64,000 nucleotides of DNA from Desulfopila aestuarii DSM 18488 (lineage in GTDB: Bacteria > Desulfobacterota > Desulfobulbia > Desulfobulbales > Desulfocapsaceae), in the NCBI RefSeq assembly GCF_900143695.1, contig NZ_FRFE01000002.1, forward strand, positions 186,001 to 250,000, read 5' to 3'. The translations under genes and the position numbers were made by a program. Under the pieces are notes generated by a model, which had not been told where the DNA came from, searched no databases, and saw only the letters and a list, made by a program, of their open reading frames with translations. Positions 45,986-53,422 of the stretch are shown piece after piece (position 1 is the first letter of the stretch; each line of letters starts with the position of its first letter).

Positions 45986-46801
45986 ATGGCAATTATCACC
46001 ATCTCCAGAGGGACATACAGTGGCGGCAAGGCCGTTGCTGAGAAACTTGCTCAGAAGCTCAATCACCCTTGCTTGAGCCGTGAAATGCTTATCCAGAAAG
46101 CAACGCAGCTCTTTGATCTCAAAGAAGGTCAACTGACAGATGCGATGGAAGAGGCACCGACCATTTTCCGTGGAGATGTTCCTATCTCTACAGCTAATGT
46201 GAATTTTGTCCGCGCAGCGCTGCTCCAGCAGATTGAAAACCTTGAACTTGTCTATCATGGGCTAGCAGGTGATCTGCTCTTAAGAGGGGTAAAAAAGATG
46301 CTCAGGGTCCGGACCATTGCCAGCCGTGAATACCGAATTAACGCCGCAATGGAGGACCACAACATTGACCATGCTCACGCCTCGGAAATGGTCGACACTC
46401 TGGATAGAAAGCGGGACAAATGGGCAATTGAGGTTCTCGGCACAGAATGGAGCGATCCTTCTCTTTATGATGTGGCTATTAATCTCAATTCAATAAGCCT
46501 TGACAGCGCCGTTGACACCATTGCCCAAATGAGCCGACTCGATGAGTTCACGGTTGATGATACCACGACCCGCAGTATGAACGACATCATCCTCAGCTCA
46601 AATGTCTGGGCTGCGCTGACCATGAACCGCCCTACCCGTGCGGTTCAAGTCCAGATAACCGCCGACGACGGACACGTGGCAATACATGGAGAAGTCGGTT
46701 CACGGAAAGTTTCCGAAGCAATAATTGACATCGCTCGGAACGTTAACGGCGTGAAAGAGGTAACGGATAATCTTCGCGTCGGCCTGGCGTGGGTGTGGTA
46801 A
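45986..46801 (+). CDS. cytidylate-kinase-like protein with C-terminal BON domain
   Basis: 271 residues. The N-terminal part, to about residue 190, is a P-loop-type fold of the cytidylate-kinase-like family (MAIITISRGTYSGGKAVAEKLAQKL, later IASREYRINAAMEDHNI). The last 70 residues (VQVQITADDGHVAIHGEVGS, ARNVNGVKEVTDNL) are a BON domain, known from periplasmic or membrane-interacting proteins and from some sensor proteins. The P-loop lacks the standard Lys-Ser/Thr order (TYSGGKA), so kinase activity is uncertain. ATG 45986 follows GAGGGA. A regulatory role in the operon is my guess. Confidence 0.8.
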   Translation: MAIITISRGTYSGGKAVAEKLAQKLNHPCLSREMLIQKATQLFDLKEGQLTDAMEEAPTIFRGDVPISTANVNFVRAALLQQIENLELVYHGLAGDLLLRGVKKMLRVRTIASREYRINAAMEDHNIDHAHASEMVDTLDRKRDKWAIEVLGTEWSDPSLYDVAINLNSISLDSAVDTIAQMSRLDEFTVDDTTTRSMNDIILSSNVWAALTMNRPTRAVQVQITADDGHVAIHGEVGSRKVSEAIIDIARNVNGVKEVTDNLRVGLAWVW

Positions 46802-47097
46802 TTCCAACCTGTTCAGCAAAGACGTTTTTGATTACCCCTCATTCTCAGCCGAATAAGGTTAGGTGTGAGGTGTGAGGTGTAAGGTGGAAAGCGTGACATA
46901 TTGGGAAGTGGTTACTCGACAAAATCTCTACTACTTTCATCTTGTTGGAACGAGCACTATCATTTCATGCAGGCGTTCCTCACTCCTTACCCCTCACTTC
47001 ATGTAGCGGAGCTTTCGGAGTAATCAGAAAGAAGTTTTTGGCGAGACTTGTTTCCCTCATCTCTTCAGACAGACCAAAGCCACTTATCCAAAAAAAT
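46802..47097. other. intergenic with dispersed-repeat-like element
   Basis: No gene. It contains the GTGAGG-type repeat at 46861-46997 described separately. Confidence 0.5.
46861..46997. repeat. short element bounded by GTGAGGTGTAAGG inverted repeats
   Basis: GTGAGGTGTAAGG (46872-46884) and CCTTACCCCTCAC (46985-46997) are inverted copies with one mismatch. The left end also has tandem AGGTGTG units from 46861. The layout resembles a small non-autonomous repeat. Copies elsewhere in the genome are not visible from here. Confidence 0.45.
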
Positions 47098-47123
47098 TGG
47101 CCCGGGAGTATCATCCCGGGCCA
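47098..47123 (-). terminator. terminator, near-copy of the one at 50201
   Basis: TGGCCCGGGA and TCCCGGGCCA form a perfect 10-bp stem, followed on the minus strand by AATTTTTTTGG. The stem closely matches the terminator after the Fe-S gene at 50.2 kb. Confidence 0.88.
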
Positions 47124-47134
47124 GATCATTACAA

Positions 47135-47275
47135 TCAGTCAATTCTCTTTCTTTGACAGGCAACGTATCCAGGGAGCATAGAGACCATCATATGCCCTTT
47201 CTCCATGGTCATAACACGTTCCCCAGGCAACTCAACCTCCATGCAACCAGACTGACAGTGTTTCACCCAGGCAGG
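47135..47275 (-). pseudogene. 3-prime remnant of a 4Fe-4S subunit gene, homologous to 50324-50650
   Basis: The minus-strand frame reads PAWVKHCQSGCMEVELPGER and then MTMEKGHMMVS before drifting to a stop at 47135. It matches the intact Fe-S protein's PACVKHCQSRCMEFGLLGEL and TTMEKGHKMV. The first Cys of this part is replaced by Trp, there is no start, and a stop lies just upstream. It is therefore a gene fragment. It is followed by the copied terminator, so 3-prime end and terminator were duplicated together. Confidence 0.75.
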
Positions 47276-47299
47276 CCACCTATGGGAATAATAGCACCA

Positions 47300-47596
47300 T
47301 TATGGTGCTTCAACGGAATAGAACTCCAGGCAGGTATCTGGACCCATATTTAACTCTAAGCCGGCTTTTGCTGGGGCTTCACACTCTGCAGCTCCGAACT
47401 TTTCAGCAATTGTTCTTGTTACCGGAGTAAAATAGAGCGTGACGATGTTTTTTTCTGCGTCCGTTTTCGAATAAACACCCATATTACGAGGAGCTCCCAG
47501 CTTTAAGTAAAGGGCATCAAACGTCATCAGGAGTCTTGATCTCAGTTTTTTGTATTTCACTCCGTTTTCTACTTCAAGTGCATACCAGCTTTCCAT
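47300..47596 (-). CDS. small conserved-looking hypothetical protein
   Basis: 98 residues, with an excellent ribosome site (GAGGAGG, six bases from ATG). The sequence is well-behaved globular protein (YALEVENGVKYKKLRSRLLM, KLGAPRNMGVYSKTDAEKN, VTLYFTPVTRTIAEKFGA) with no membrane segment. One Cys lies in AAECEAP. I do not recognise the family. It precedes the Fe-S fragment by about 25 bases on the same strand, so it may have belonged to a second copy of the molybdoenzyme operon. Confidence 0.7.
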   Translation of the reverse strand: MESWYALEVENGVKYKKLRSRLLMTFDALYLKLGAPRNMGVYSKTDAEKNIVTLYFTPVTRTIAEKFGAAECEAPAKAGLELNMGPDTCLEFYSVEAP

Positions 47597-47772
47597 GGCG
47601 TCCTCCTCACAAAATTTATTTGTTATTGCAGCACCATCCAGCGATAAAAAGCAAAAGCAAACTGGGACGTTCTCAACTTGTCAAAAATTGTACAATTAAA
47701 ATTTCCTCCTTGTTCTTCTGAATTCTCTTGCCATTCATGATGAATGGGTAATTTGCTGGGGTCTATCCTCAA

Positions 47773-48285
47773 TTATTCTCTTTGGTTGTGAAAACTTTCT
47801 ATATAATTATCGGTCTCTTCTTGAGATCTAAGTATTAATTTTGAGCCTATAAATGAGTCATAGATTTTCTTATGGCCAATTCTGGATTTTAAATCTGTCC
47901 GGGTGTAATAATTTTGAGCCCACTCAATGAGTCTTTTTATACTTACAGTCGATTGAGTACGATTCATATGTTTTTTGCTTTCAGAGACTCTTTGTATAAG
48001 TCGCTTATGACATAACTGCCAAGGCATATCCAGCCAAATCAATTCTTGTGCTTCTGGAATGTAGTAATTTATAAGTTCACCAAAAACGCCTTCGACCACC
48101 CATTCGTGTTTTTTTTGACTTTCCTTGATTAAACTATCTATTTCTCTTTTTTCTCTTTTTATATTAAAATCATCTGGCTTCCAAAAAAAATCATCTAAAC
48201 TAACTAATGTTGCTTGATTATTGCATAGTTTTTCTGCCAGCCATGTTTTACCGCTACCTGAGTTACCAGTTATTATGATTTTCAT
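47773..48285 (-). CDS. P-loop nucleotide kinase-like protein (DNA topology modulation/FlaR-like)
   Basis: 170 residues. The Walker A motif GNSGSGKTWLAEKL is at residues 7-20. SLDDFFWKPDDF, WVVEGVFGELINYY and IWLDMPWQLCHKRLIQR follow, in the order of the adenylate-kinase-like FlaR group. AT-rich, with base composition unlike the flanks. Probably one of several imported single-gene units, all on the minus strand, in 47.7-49.8 kb. Function unknown; proteins of this group are common integron cassettes. Confidence 0.8.
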   Translation of the reverse strand: MKIIITGNSGSGKTWLAEKLCNNQATLVSLDDFFWKPDDFNIKREKREIDSLIKESQKKHEWVVEGVFGELINYYIPEAQELIWLDMPWQLCHKRLIQRVSESKKHMNRTQSTVSIKRLIEWAQNYYTRTDLKSRIGHKKIYDSFIGSKLILRSQEETDNYIESFHNQRE

Positions 48286-48347
48286 TTCTCTAGCAACGAT
48301 GTGACAACCAGTGCCATTGTTTGCGTCCGGTTTATTAGCTTGCCACC

Positions 48348-48824
48348 TTAAATATCTTTTTTAAATAGTACTTTATGGTTTCCTTCTCCAAGATAATTAC
48401 TGGTTATCTCATAACCATTTTCAATACAATCTCCTTTTAAAATTTCGAAACCCATGCTTTGATGGAATTTTATAGAAAGTTCATTGACAGGTGATGTACA
48501 TGAAGTAACGGTACTTATTGATGACTTTTTGCATATTTCATAAAACTCATTATAAAGCATTTTTGCTACACCTTGCTTTCTAAAGTTTGGATCCACCCCA
48601 GCAAGCTGAATATATGCCTGATTTTTTATACTTTGAGACATGAAGCCAATTAGAAAACCAATAATATTACCATCATTCAATGTAACGAAACTGCTGTTTT
48701 GAAAATGAATAAAATAAATTTTCGATAAGCCTGAAGTGAGATCTCTGCCACCCCACCAGTTAGGCATTACATCAATTATTTTCTGATGATCGCCTAAGTT
48801 CACATTTCTAGTATTAAAGAACAT
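48348..48824 (-). CDS. GNAT-family N-acetyltransferase
   Basis: 158 residues. The acetyl-CoA-binding motif is GVDPNFRKQGVAKMLYNEFYE (R-x2-G-x-G/A variant); IGFLIGFMSQS and KFHQSMGFEILKG surround it in the usual order. I prefer ATG 48824, because the frame start at 48848 (GTG) would span the presumed cassette border GTTATCT at 48846-48840. AT-rich. Its substrate is unknown. Confidence 0.82.
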   Translation of the reverse strand: MFFNTRNVNLGDHQKIIDVMPNWWGGRDLTSGLSKIYFIHFQNSSFVTLNDGNIIGFLIGFMSQSIKNQAYIQLAGVDPNFRKQGVAKMLYNEFYEICKKSSISTVTSCTSPVNELSIKFHQSMGFEILKGDCIENGYEITSNYLGEGNHKVLFKKDI

Positions 48825-48915
48825 ATTTTTGTACGTAAAAGATAACACGAAAAGTTGACCGGTCAGCTCTGCGAGTTCGGTACAACTGGTAATTACATAT
48901 CTGATTTTATATGAT

Positions 48916-49221
48916 TTATTTAAATATTGGCTTCATAAAACTTCTTTCGAAACTGATAATACACCGTGTTTCGTCAGCATGTTTGAAAGCTTTAATGCAG
49001 GCTTCATCGGTTTTGATCTTCTCCCTGTATTCTTCATATGTTGCCAAACTTTGGAAACTAAAAAGTGCATAAGCAATATTGTTTGCACCTTCATGTGGGA
49101 GAAAATACCCATGATGAGTACCACCGAACTTATTGACGAGTGGTATCCACATTTTGGCGTAATCTTCAAATTCATGAATTTTATACGGATCGATAATGTA
49201 TTTCAAATGACAGGTGATCAT
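48916..49221 (-). CDS. NIPSNAP-family protein
   Basis: 101 residues. ITCHLKYIIDPYKIHEFEDYAKMWIPLVNKFGGTHHGYFLPHEG and the closing ISFERSFMKPI are typical of the dimeric alpha/beta-barrel NIPSNAP family. Function is not established. The ATG at 49221 is 20 bases inside the attC border at 49241, as expected for an integron cassette gene. Confidence 0.82.
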   Translation of the reverse strand: MITCHLKYIIDPYKIHEFEDYAKMWIPLVNKFGGTHHGYFLPHEGANNIAYALFSFQSLATYEEYREKIKTDEACIKAFKHADETRCIISFERSFMKPIFK

Positions 49222-49234
49222 ATTTTTTTTCTGA

Positions 49235-49298
49235 AGTTAACGGTGAGTTCTGCGGGAGCCGCGTCTTTTGCGGCTTCCGTAGAAACGCCTTGTTATCT
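49235..49298 (-). other. integron attC site between DUF3592-like and NIPSNAP genes
   Basis: On the minus strand, AGATAAC (R2-type) is followed by AAGGCG. An imperfect hairpin comes next, with GGAAGCCGC pairing GCGGCTCCC, and then CACC with GTTAACT (R1-type). The outer arms are complementary with small bulges, as attC folds require. The upstream cassette begins GTTATCT (49729-49723), the exact complement of its own AGATAAC, which is the rule for a true cassette. Confidence 0.7.
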
Positions 49299-49710
49299 AT
49301 ATATTATATTTCAAAAAAATTGCAGTTACCCCAACTATCAAAAGTAATGTAGGTATTGTCCACACAATAAAAAAACTGTCAACCATGGATTTAATAGGAT
49401 CTGACTCTCTGTAAATTACAGGAACTTTTTCTCCTGTGTTATAGGACATAAATCTTCCGAGCATTCCTGGTATACACCTATATCTTTTACCAGACTTATC
49501 ATGAAAGTATATAATTGGATGGTAAACGATTCTATTGCCCCACGAATTACCCGACACATATCGAATTTTACGTTCTTCTATTCCTGTGACATCACCAAAT
49601 GTTGTGATTGTATTTTTAAAAAAGAGTATCCTTTTTATAAAGTTACCAACTCCAATAACGAACATAATATCTGGGAAATACATAAGGATGTTTACAAGTA
49701 AAGTTTCCAT
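49297..49710 (-). CDS. DUF3592-like membrane protein
   Basis: 137 residues with an N-terminal membrane segment (LMYFPDIMFVIGVGNFI) and a C-terminal one (SFFIVWTIPTLLLIVGVTAIFL). Between them is a beta-rich loop with YHPIIYFHDKSGKRYRC and GEKVPVIYRESDP, the DUF3592 pattern. It lies between the border GTTATCT at 49729 and the attC at 49235-49298, which overlaps its stop region. Function unknown; an inner-membrane place is likely. Confidence 0.8.
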   Translation of the reverse strand: METLLVNILMYFPDIMFVIGVGNFIKRILFFKNTITTFGDVTGIEERKIRYVSGNSWGNRIVYHPIIYFHDKSGKRYRCIPGMLGRFMSYNTGEKVPVIYRESDPIKSMVDSFFIVWTIPTLLLIVGVTAIFLKYNI

Positions 49711-49729
49711 TATATTTCCATTAGATAAC

Positions 49730-50200
49730 GTTTAATATATAGACGAAGCATTTTGGGGATTTGCCACCCAGATTTCTCACATTGAGTCACTTCAACATCA
49801 AGTAACCCAAGTCCAATCAACCCAAGTGGCCTTACCCTATCAATCACCCATGTACCAGAAATATTTTAGTAATTTAAAATAATAGCTTATCATTTTCGTC
49901 GAAGCAAGCAAAAACACGGCAATAAGGTACAGCTACATTAACCGGTTATTTACATATTATATGGATCCATATAATACGCAGAATCATTGTCCATATGCCC
50001 CAGAGAACTCTATATTTGCTATGTTTTTCACTGTAATGGCTCAATATAATACGAAATATCCCTCATTATGCCGCACCGCAATAATTGCAAAATAACGTAC
50101 CTATTTTCAAAATAACTACATAATCAGCTTGTTGAGTAGTACATATTTTTGATCAAACTCTACAGGCCGTCAATAATGGCCCGCGCGAGCCCAGGAAAAA
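49730..50200. other. intergenic, upstream edge of the AT-rich block
   Basis: No gene seen. The only clear structure is a perfect 22-bp palindrome at 49955-49976. No integrase gene and no classical attI could be found. Confidence 0.5.
49955..49976. repeat. perfect 22-bp palindrome
   Basis: TATTATATGGA is followed directly by its exact complement TCCATATAATA. ATATAATACG recurs at about 50045. It could be an operator or a recombination relic. Confidence 0.5.
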
Positions 50201-50227
50201 TTGGCCCGGGAGGGGTCCCCGGGCCAA
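50201..50227 (-). terminator. terminator of the second molybdoenzyme operon
   Basis: TTGGCCCGGG and CCCGGGCCAA form a 10-bp stem, followed by TTTTTCC on the minus strand, about 100 bases beyond the Fe-S gene. A near-copy lies at 47098-47123. Confidence 0.88.
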
Positions 50228-50323
50228 GTCATAAAGAACAAAGACTATAGTTATACGCAACTTGAGAAAAAACGTTTAGAAAACAGATCGCTGATGAGCG
50301 AGCATTATCTTTCAAAAAAGAAA

Positions 50324-50650
50324 TCAAGGAGCAAAGATTACCATCTTATGCCCTTTCTCCATGGTCGTAACAAGTTCACCAAGCAACCCGAACTCCATAC
50401 AGCGTGACTGACAATGTTTCACACAGGCAGGCCGCTCACCATTTTTCTGTCTGCTGACACACAGATCACAAAGATCTGTAGGATATGGAAGAAAATCGAT
50501 GGCCAGACCTTTGAATGTCTCATATTCAAACTCTGCCACTTTAATACCGGTTTTTCCTTCAGGGTAGCCATGCTCCTGCTGACAGGCGACCTCACAGCTA
50601 TGACATCCGGTGCAATAGTTATAATCAATCAGTAAACCGTATTTAGCCAT
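50324..50650 (-). CDS. small 4Fe-4S electron-transfer subunit of the second molybdoenzyme
   Basis: 108 residues, much shorter than the usual four-cluster DmsB type. CTGCHSCEVACQQEHG gives one cluster motif, and CDLC with a later ACVKHCQSRC gives a second. ATG 50650 overlaps the last codons of the catalytic gene by eight bases, so translation is coupled. The frame is open to 50779 but only as antisense-like overlap. It should take electrons from, or give them to, the protein encoded at 50643-52889. No membrane anchor gene follows. Confidence 0.85.
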   Translation of the reverse strand: MAKYGLLIDYNYCTGCHSCEVACQQEHGYPEGKTGIKVAEFEYETFKGLAIDFLPYPTDLCDLCVSRQKNGERPACVKHCQSRCMEFGLLGELVTTMEKGHKMVIFAP

Positions 50651-52889
50651 TGTTCTCTCCCATATTCCCGATCTTCTCCAAGGTGACCAGCGTTGTTTTA
50701 TACTGCCCCCCGCCAAAACCGGATGTGCTGCACTGGGGGCCCGGAATGAGCTGGTTGATCTGATAGTCCCAGACGCCAAACAGATCAGGCTCAGGACCTT
50801 TTAACTCTGGCAACCACCAGCCATGAAGGGTTTGTATATTCTCGGGATGCACCTTGCGGGTAATTTTCACCTTACGCTTCACTTTGCCCATATCATTTTT
50901 GATATGGATCCATTCCCCATCGTAGATATTAAATTTCCTCGCAGTATCGGGATGGACCTGCACCAACGGATCAGGTTCTTTTTCTCTTAACCATGGGATA
51001 CCACGATGCTCGGAGTGGAAAAACAGCTGACTGCGGGCCCCGGTAATCATGATAAGCGGATACTTGGCAAACAGCTCAGGCGTGGCCGTTGGGCTCTGGG
51101 GTGGTTCAACATAATGGGGCAGTGGATCGAGCCCCCAGGATTCATAGGTCGTGCAGTAGAGTTCGACCTTGCCCGATTCGGTCTGAAAACCAGGGCTACC
51201 GTCTTTGCGCAGTTGCCCCCGCTCATGACGAAGGTATGGCTTGCACGGTCCTTCTTCGGGCATCACCCAGCCACCCTTGTCCTGGATCTCCTTGAAGGTC
51301 ATGCCCGACGATGCCAGCCGTTCATTAAAGAGATCTTCCACCGAATTCCATCTCTGCATGCCTTCCGGATTGAACCGTTTGGCCATCTCAAAATTTATTT
51401 CCCAGTCAGACTTGCACTCACCAACCTGTACACGTTTCTTAATCACCGCCAGTGGTGCCCACCAGGCCCTGAAACTGTCTTTTTCGGCAAAGGTGGCTGC
51501 GGGCAGAAAAATATCGGCCAAGGCCATAGAGGTTGGATTATGAAACAGGTCGACAACCACAACAAAATCCAGTTTTTTCAGCGCGTCATAGTGTAACCTT
51601 GCCCGTGCCGCCTGGCCACCGAGGATGTTGGCTGTCTGTATCCAGGCACCTTTGATCGGATATGGTTTACCGCTGTTGATCTGATCAATGGCCATATCCG
51701 GTTGAGCCCAGCCACGGAAATTCTTCACCATGGGATAAACATCGGCGCCGATCCGTTTTTTTGTCAGCTTCTGTACAAGCTCCTCACCGTAAAGTTCCAC
51801 CAACTCCTCAGTAGAATATGGATAGGAGGAGACACCATGGGACGGTCGGGCAATGACATTTCCACCAGGCACATCGATATTACCGGTTACTGACCAGAGA
51901 CAGATAATGGCATGCGCCACCGAAGTACCTTCAGGCGACATGTCCACCGGTACTCCCCAATGCACCGCTGCAGGTTTACTTTTTGCGTAAAAAGTTGCGG
52001 CTGCCTCAATTGACTCTGCCGGTACACCTGTAATGGCTGCAACTTTGTCCAGAGGATATTCCTGTACCCGTTCCCGCAACTTAGCAAAACCGTGGGTCCA
52101 GTTTCTGACAAAGTCTGCATCATACAGATCTTTATTGATAATGACGTTGAGCATGCCAAGAGCCAGTGCGGCATCTGTGCCAGGGCGAAGCTGAAGATGA
52201 TGTTCAGCCCGTGTCGTCATCCAGGTTTGTCGCGGGTCAACCGAGATAATCTTGGTCCCCATGCGCATACAATCGACCACCCAATGCCCCATAAAGGCAT
52301 CTGGACAGCCATTCGCCGGGTCCTGCCCCCAGACCATGATCACCTCAGGCCTCTGCCAGGCGGGATCTTCGTAACGTTTTTCTAAAAATTGTGAACAGTC
52401 GGTGACCGTAAAATCGCCCATCACAGCTTTCATGGCACCAAGACGCGGAGTATAACAGGATTGGCCCGAAAGCCCGAGCTGCGCCCAATTGGGGCTGCCG
52501 TAACTGTAGGTGAGAAAAGAGATGGGTCCGCCGATGTCCCTGCCAGTACCCTGGGCAAAAATCATCGCCTCTGCACCATACTCACCCCTGATGATTTTCA
52601 TCTTCTTTTCACAGATATCAAATGCCTCATCCCAGGAGATTGGTTCGAACTTCCCTTCTCCCCTTTTCCCTACCCGCTTGAGCGGTTGGGTTATCCGATC
52701 AGGATGATACATATATTGCGTCATGGCCAGAACCCGCGGACAGGAGCGCCCCTGGTTAAAAGGGTTGTCTTCATCTCCCTCAACCTTGACCACCTTGCCA
52801 TCCCGAACATAGAGTTTTTGCCCGCATCCGCCATGGCAGCCTGGCCCGGCCGACCAGGTAACAGTTTTGAATAGCTTGGTATCACTCAT
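50643..52889 (-). CDS. molybdopterin-dependent oxidoreductase (DMSO-reductase family)
   Basis: 748 residues. N-terminal Cys18, Cys22 and Cys50 sit in a cluster-type segment (PGCHGGCG and QGRSCPR), but the first cysteine of the classical four is Gly15. GQSCYTPR probably provides a Cys ligand to Mo. WGQDPANGCPDAFMGH, RPGTDAALALGMLNVI and the C-terminal dinucleotide domain (MITGARSQLFFHSEHRGIPWLR) are standard. No Tat signal, so cytoplasmic. Its substrate is unknown. It lies at the head of a two-gene minus operon. Confidence 0.88.
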   Translation of the reverse strand: MSDTKLFKTVTWSAGPGCHGGCGQKLYVRDGKVVKVEGDEDNPFNQGRSCPRVLAMTQYMYHPDRITQPLKRVGKRGEGKFEPISWDEAFDICEKKMKIIRGEYGAEAMIFAQGTGRDIGGPISFLTYSYGSPNWAQLGLSGQSCYTPRLGAMKAVMGDFTVTDCSQFLEKRYEDPAWQRPEVIMVWGQDPANGCPDAFMGHWVVDCMRMGTKIISVDPRQTWMTTRAEHHLQLRPGTDAALALGMLNVIINKDLYDADFVRNWTHGFAKLRERVQEYPLDKVAAITGVPAESIEAAATFYAKSKPAAVHWGVPVDMSPEGTSVAHAIICLWSVTGNIDVPGGNVIARPSHGVSSYPYSTEELVELYGEELVQKLTKKRIGADVYPMVKNFRGWAQPDMAIDQINSGKPYPIKGAWIQTANILGGQAARARLHYDALKKLDFVVVVDLFHNPTSMALADIFLPAATFAEKDSFRAWWAPLAVIKKRVQVGECKSDWEINFEMAKRFNPEGMQRWNSVEDLFNERLASSGMTFKEIQDKGGWVMPEEGPCKPYLRHERGQLRKDGSPGFQTESGKVELYCTTYESWGLDPLPHYVEPPQSPTATPELFAKYPLIMITGARSQLFFHSEHRGIPWLREKEPDPLVQVHPDTARKFNIYDGEWIHIKNDMGKVKRKVKITRKVHPENIQTLHGWWLPELKGPEPDLFGVWDYQINQLIPGPQCSTSGFGGGQYKTTLVTLEKIGNMGENNG

Positions 52890-53258
52890 ATAAACTCTCC
52901 ATTTATGATGAAGTCAAAATGCATCATTGGTCTATTGCAGGTTGCCAATCAAAGAGACAATCTATGCCGGTTCCGCCTGTGGACAGGCAACGATTGCCTG
53001 AAGGCTACTTTGAAGTCACACAGCCAAGGACAACTCTATCAAGCATTCTTTGTATAAGTCCATCAGGCAGCGAAGATGATCTCTCCGGCATATTCCGCAA
53101 GACAAATAGTTAAGCTTTTAACTTCTATAGATAAATTCATATTCACAGCAATTATTACTGGCAAAATAATTATTTTCACAACGTACCATACATTACATGT
53201 CATTTCCAATGCAATGTGAGGATGTCACTCTGCACTTCTGTAAATAAGGCAACCACGC
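52890..53258. other. divergent spacer
   Basis: No supported gene. A 64-codon plus frame at 52919-53113 lacks a ribosome site. The promoter for the molybdoenzyme operon should be here, but I could not fix one. Confidence 0.45.
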
Positions 53259-53287
53259 TTGACGGTAGATTTTTTTTTGAGTAATAG
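53259..53287 (+). promoter_or_regulatory. sigma-70-like promoter upstream of the pabA terminator
   Basis: TTGACG and TAATAG are 17 bases apart. The predicted start near 53294 is about 65 bases before a strong terminator. Confidence 0.55.
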
Positions 53288-53293
53288 AAGGTA

Positions 53294-53392
53294 AATATTT
53301 TAACAGCGCAGCAGATTGCCATCACAGATCTGCATATTTCGAGTTATGTAATAGGCCAAGCCACCCAGACTCGCTCTGGGGTGGCTTTTTTT
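53294..53392 (+). ncRNA. putative small RNA or transcription-attenuation leader of pabAB
   Basis: The segment runs from a predicted start to a strong intrinsic terminator and carries no convincing frame. It contains an internal hairpin (GCAGAT pairing ATCTGC, about 53307-53334). It ends 31 bases before the pabA start, so it is either an independent RNA of about 95 bases or a leader that controls read-through into pabAB. Confidence 0.4.
53358..53392 (+). terminator. intrinsic terminator just before pabA
   Basis: AAGCCACCCAGA and TCTGGGGTGGCTT pair with one bulged base, and seven Ts follow on the plus strand. The nearest upstream gene on this strand is more than 6 kb away, so it does not end an ordinary gene. 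Confidence 0.85.
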
Positions 53393-53422
53393 ATTTACGG
53401 CTCTGATATATGAGATTTGGTA

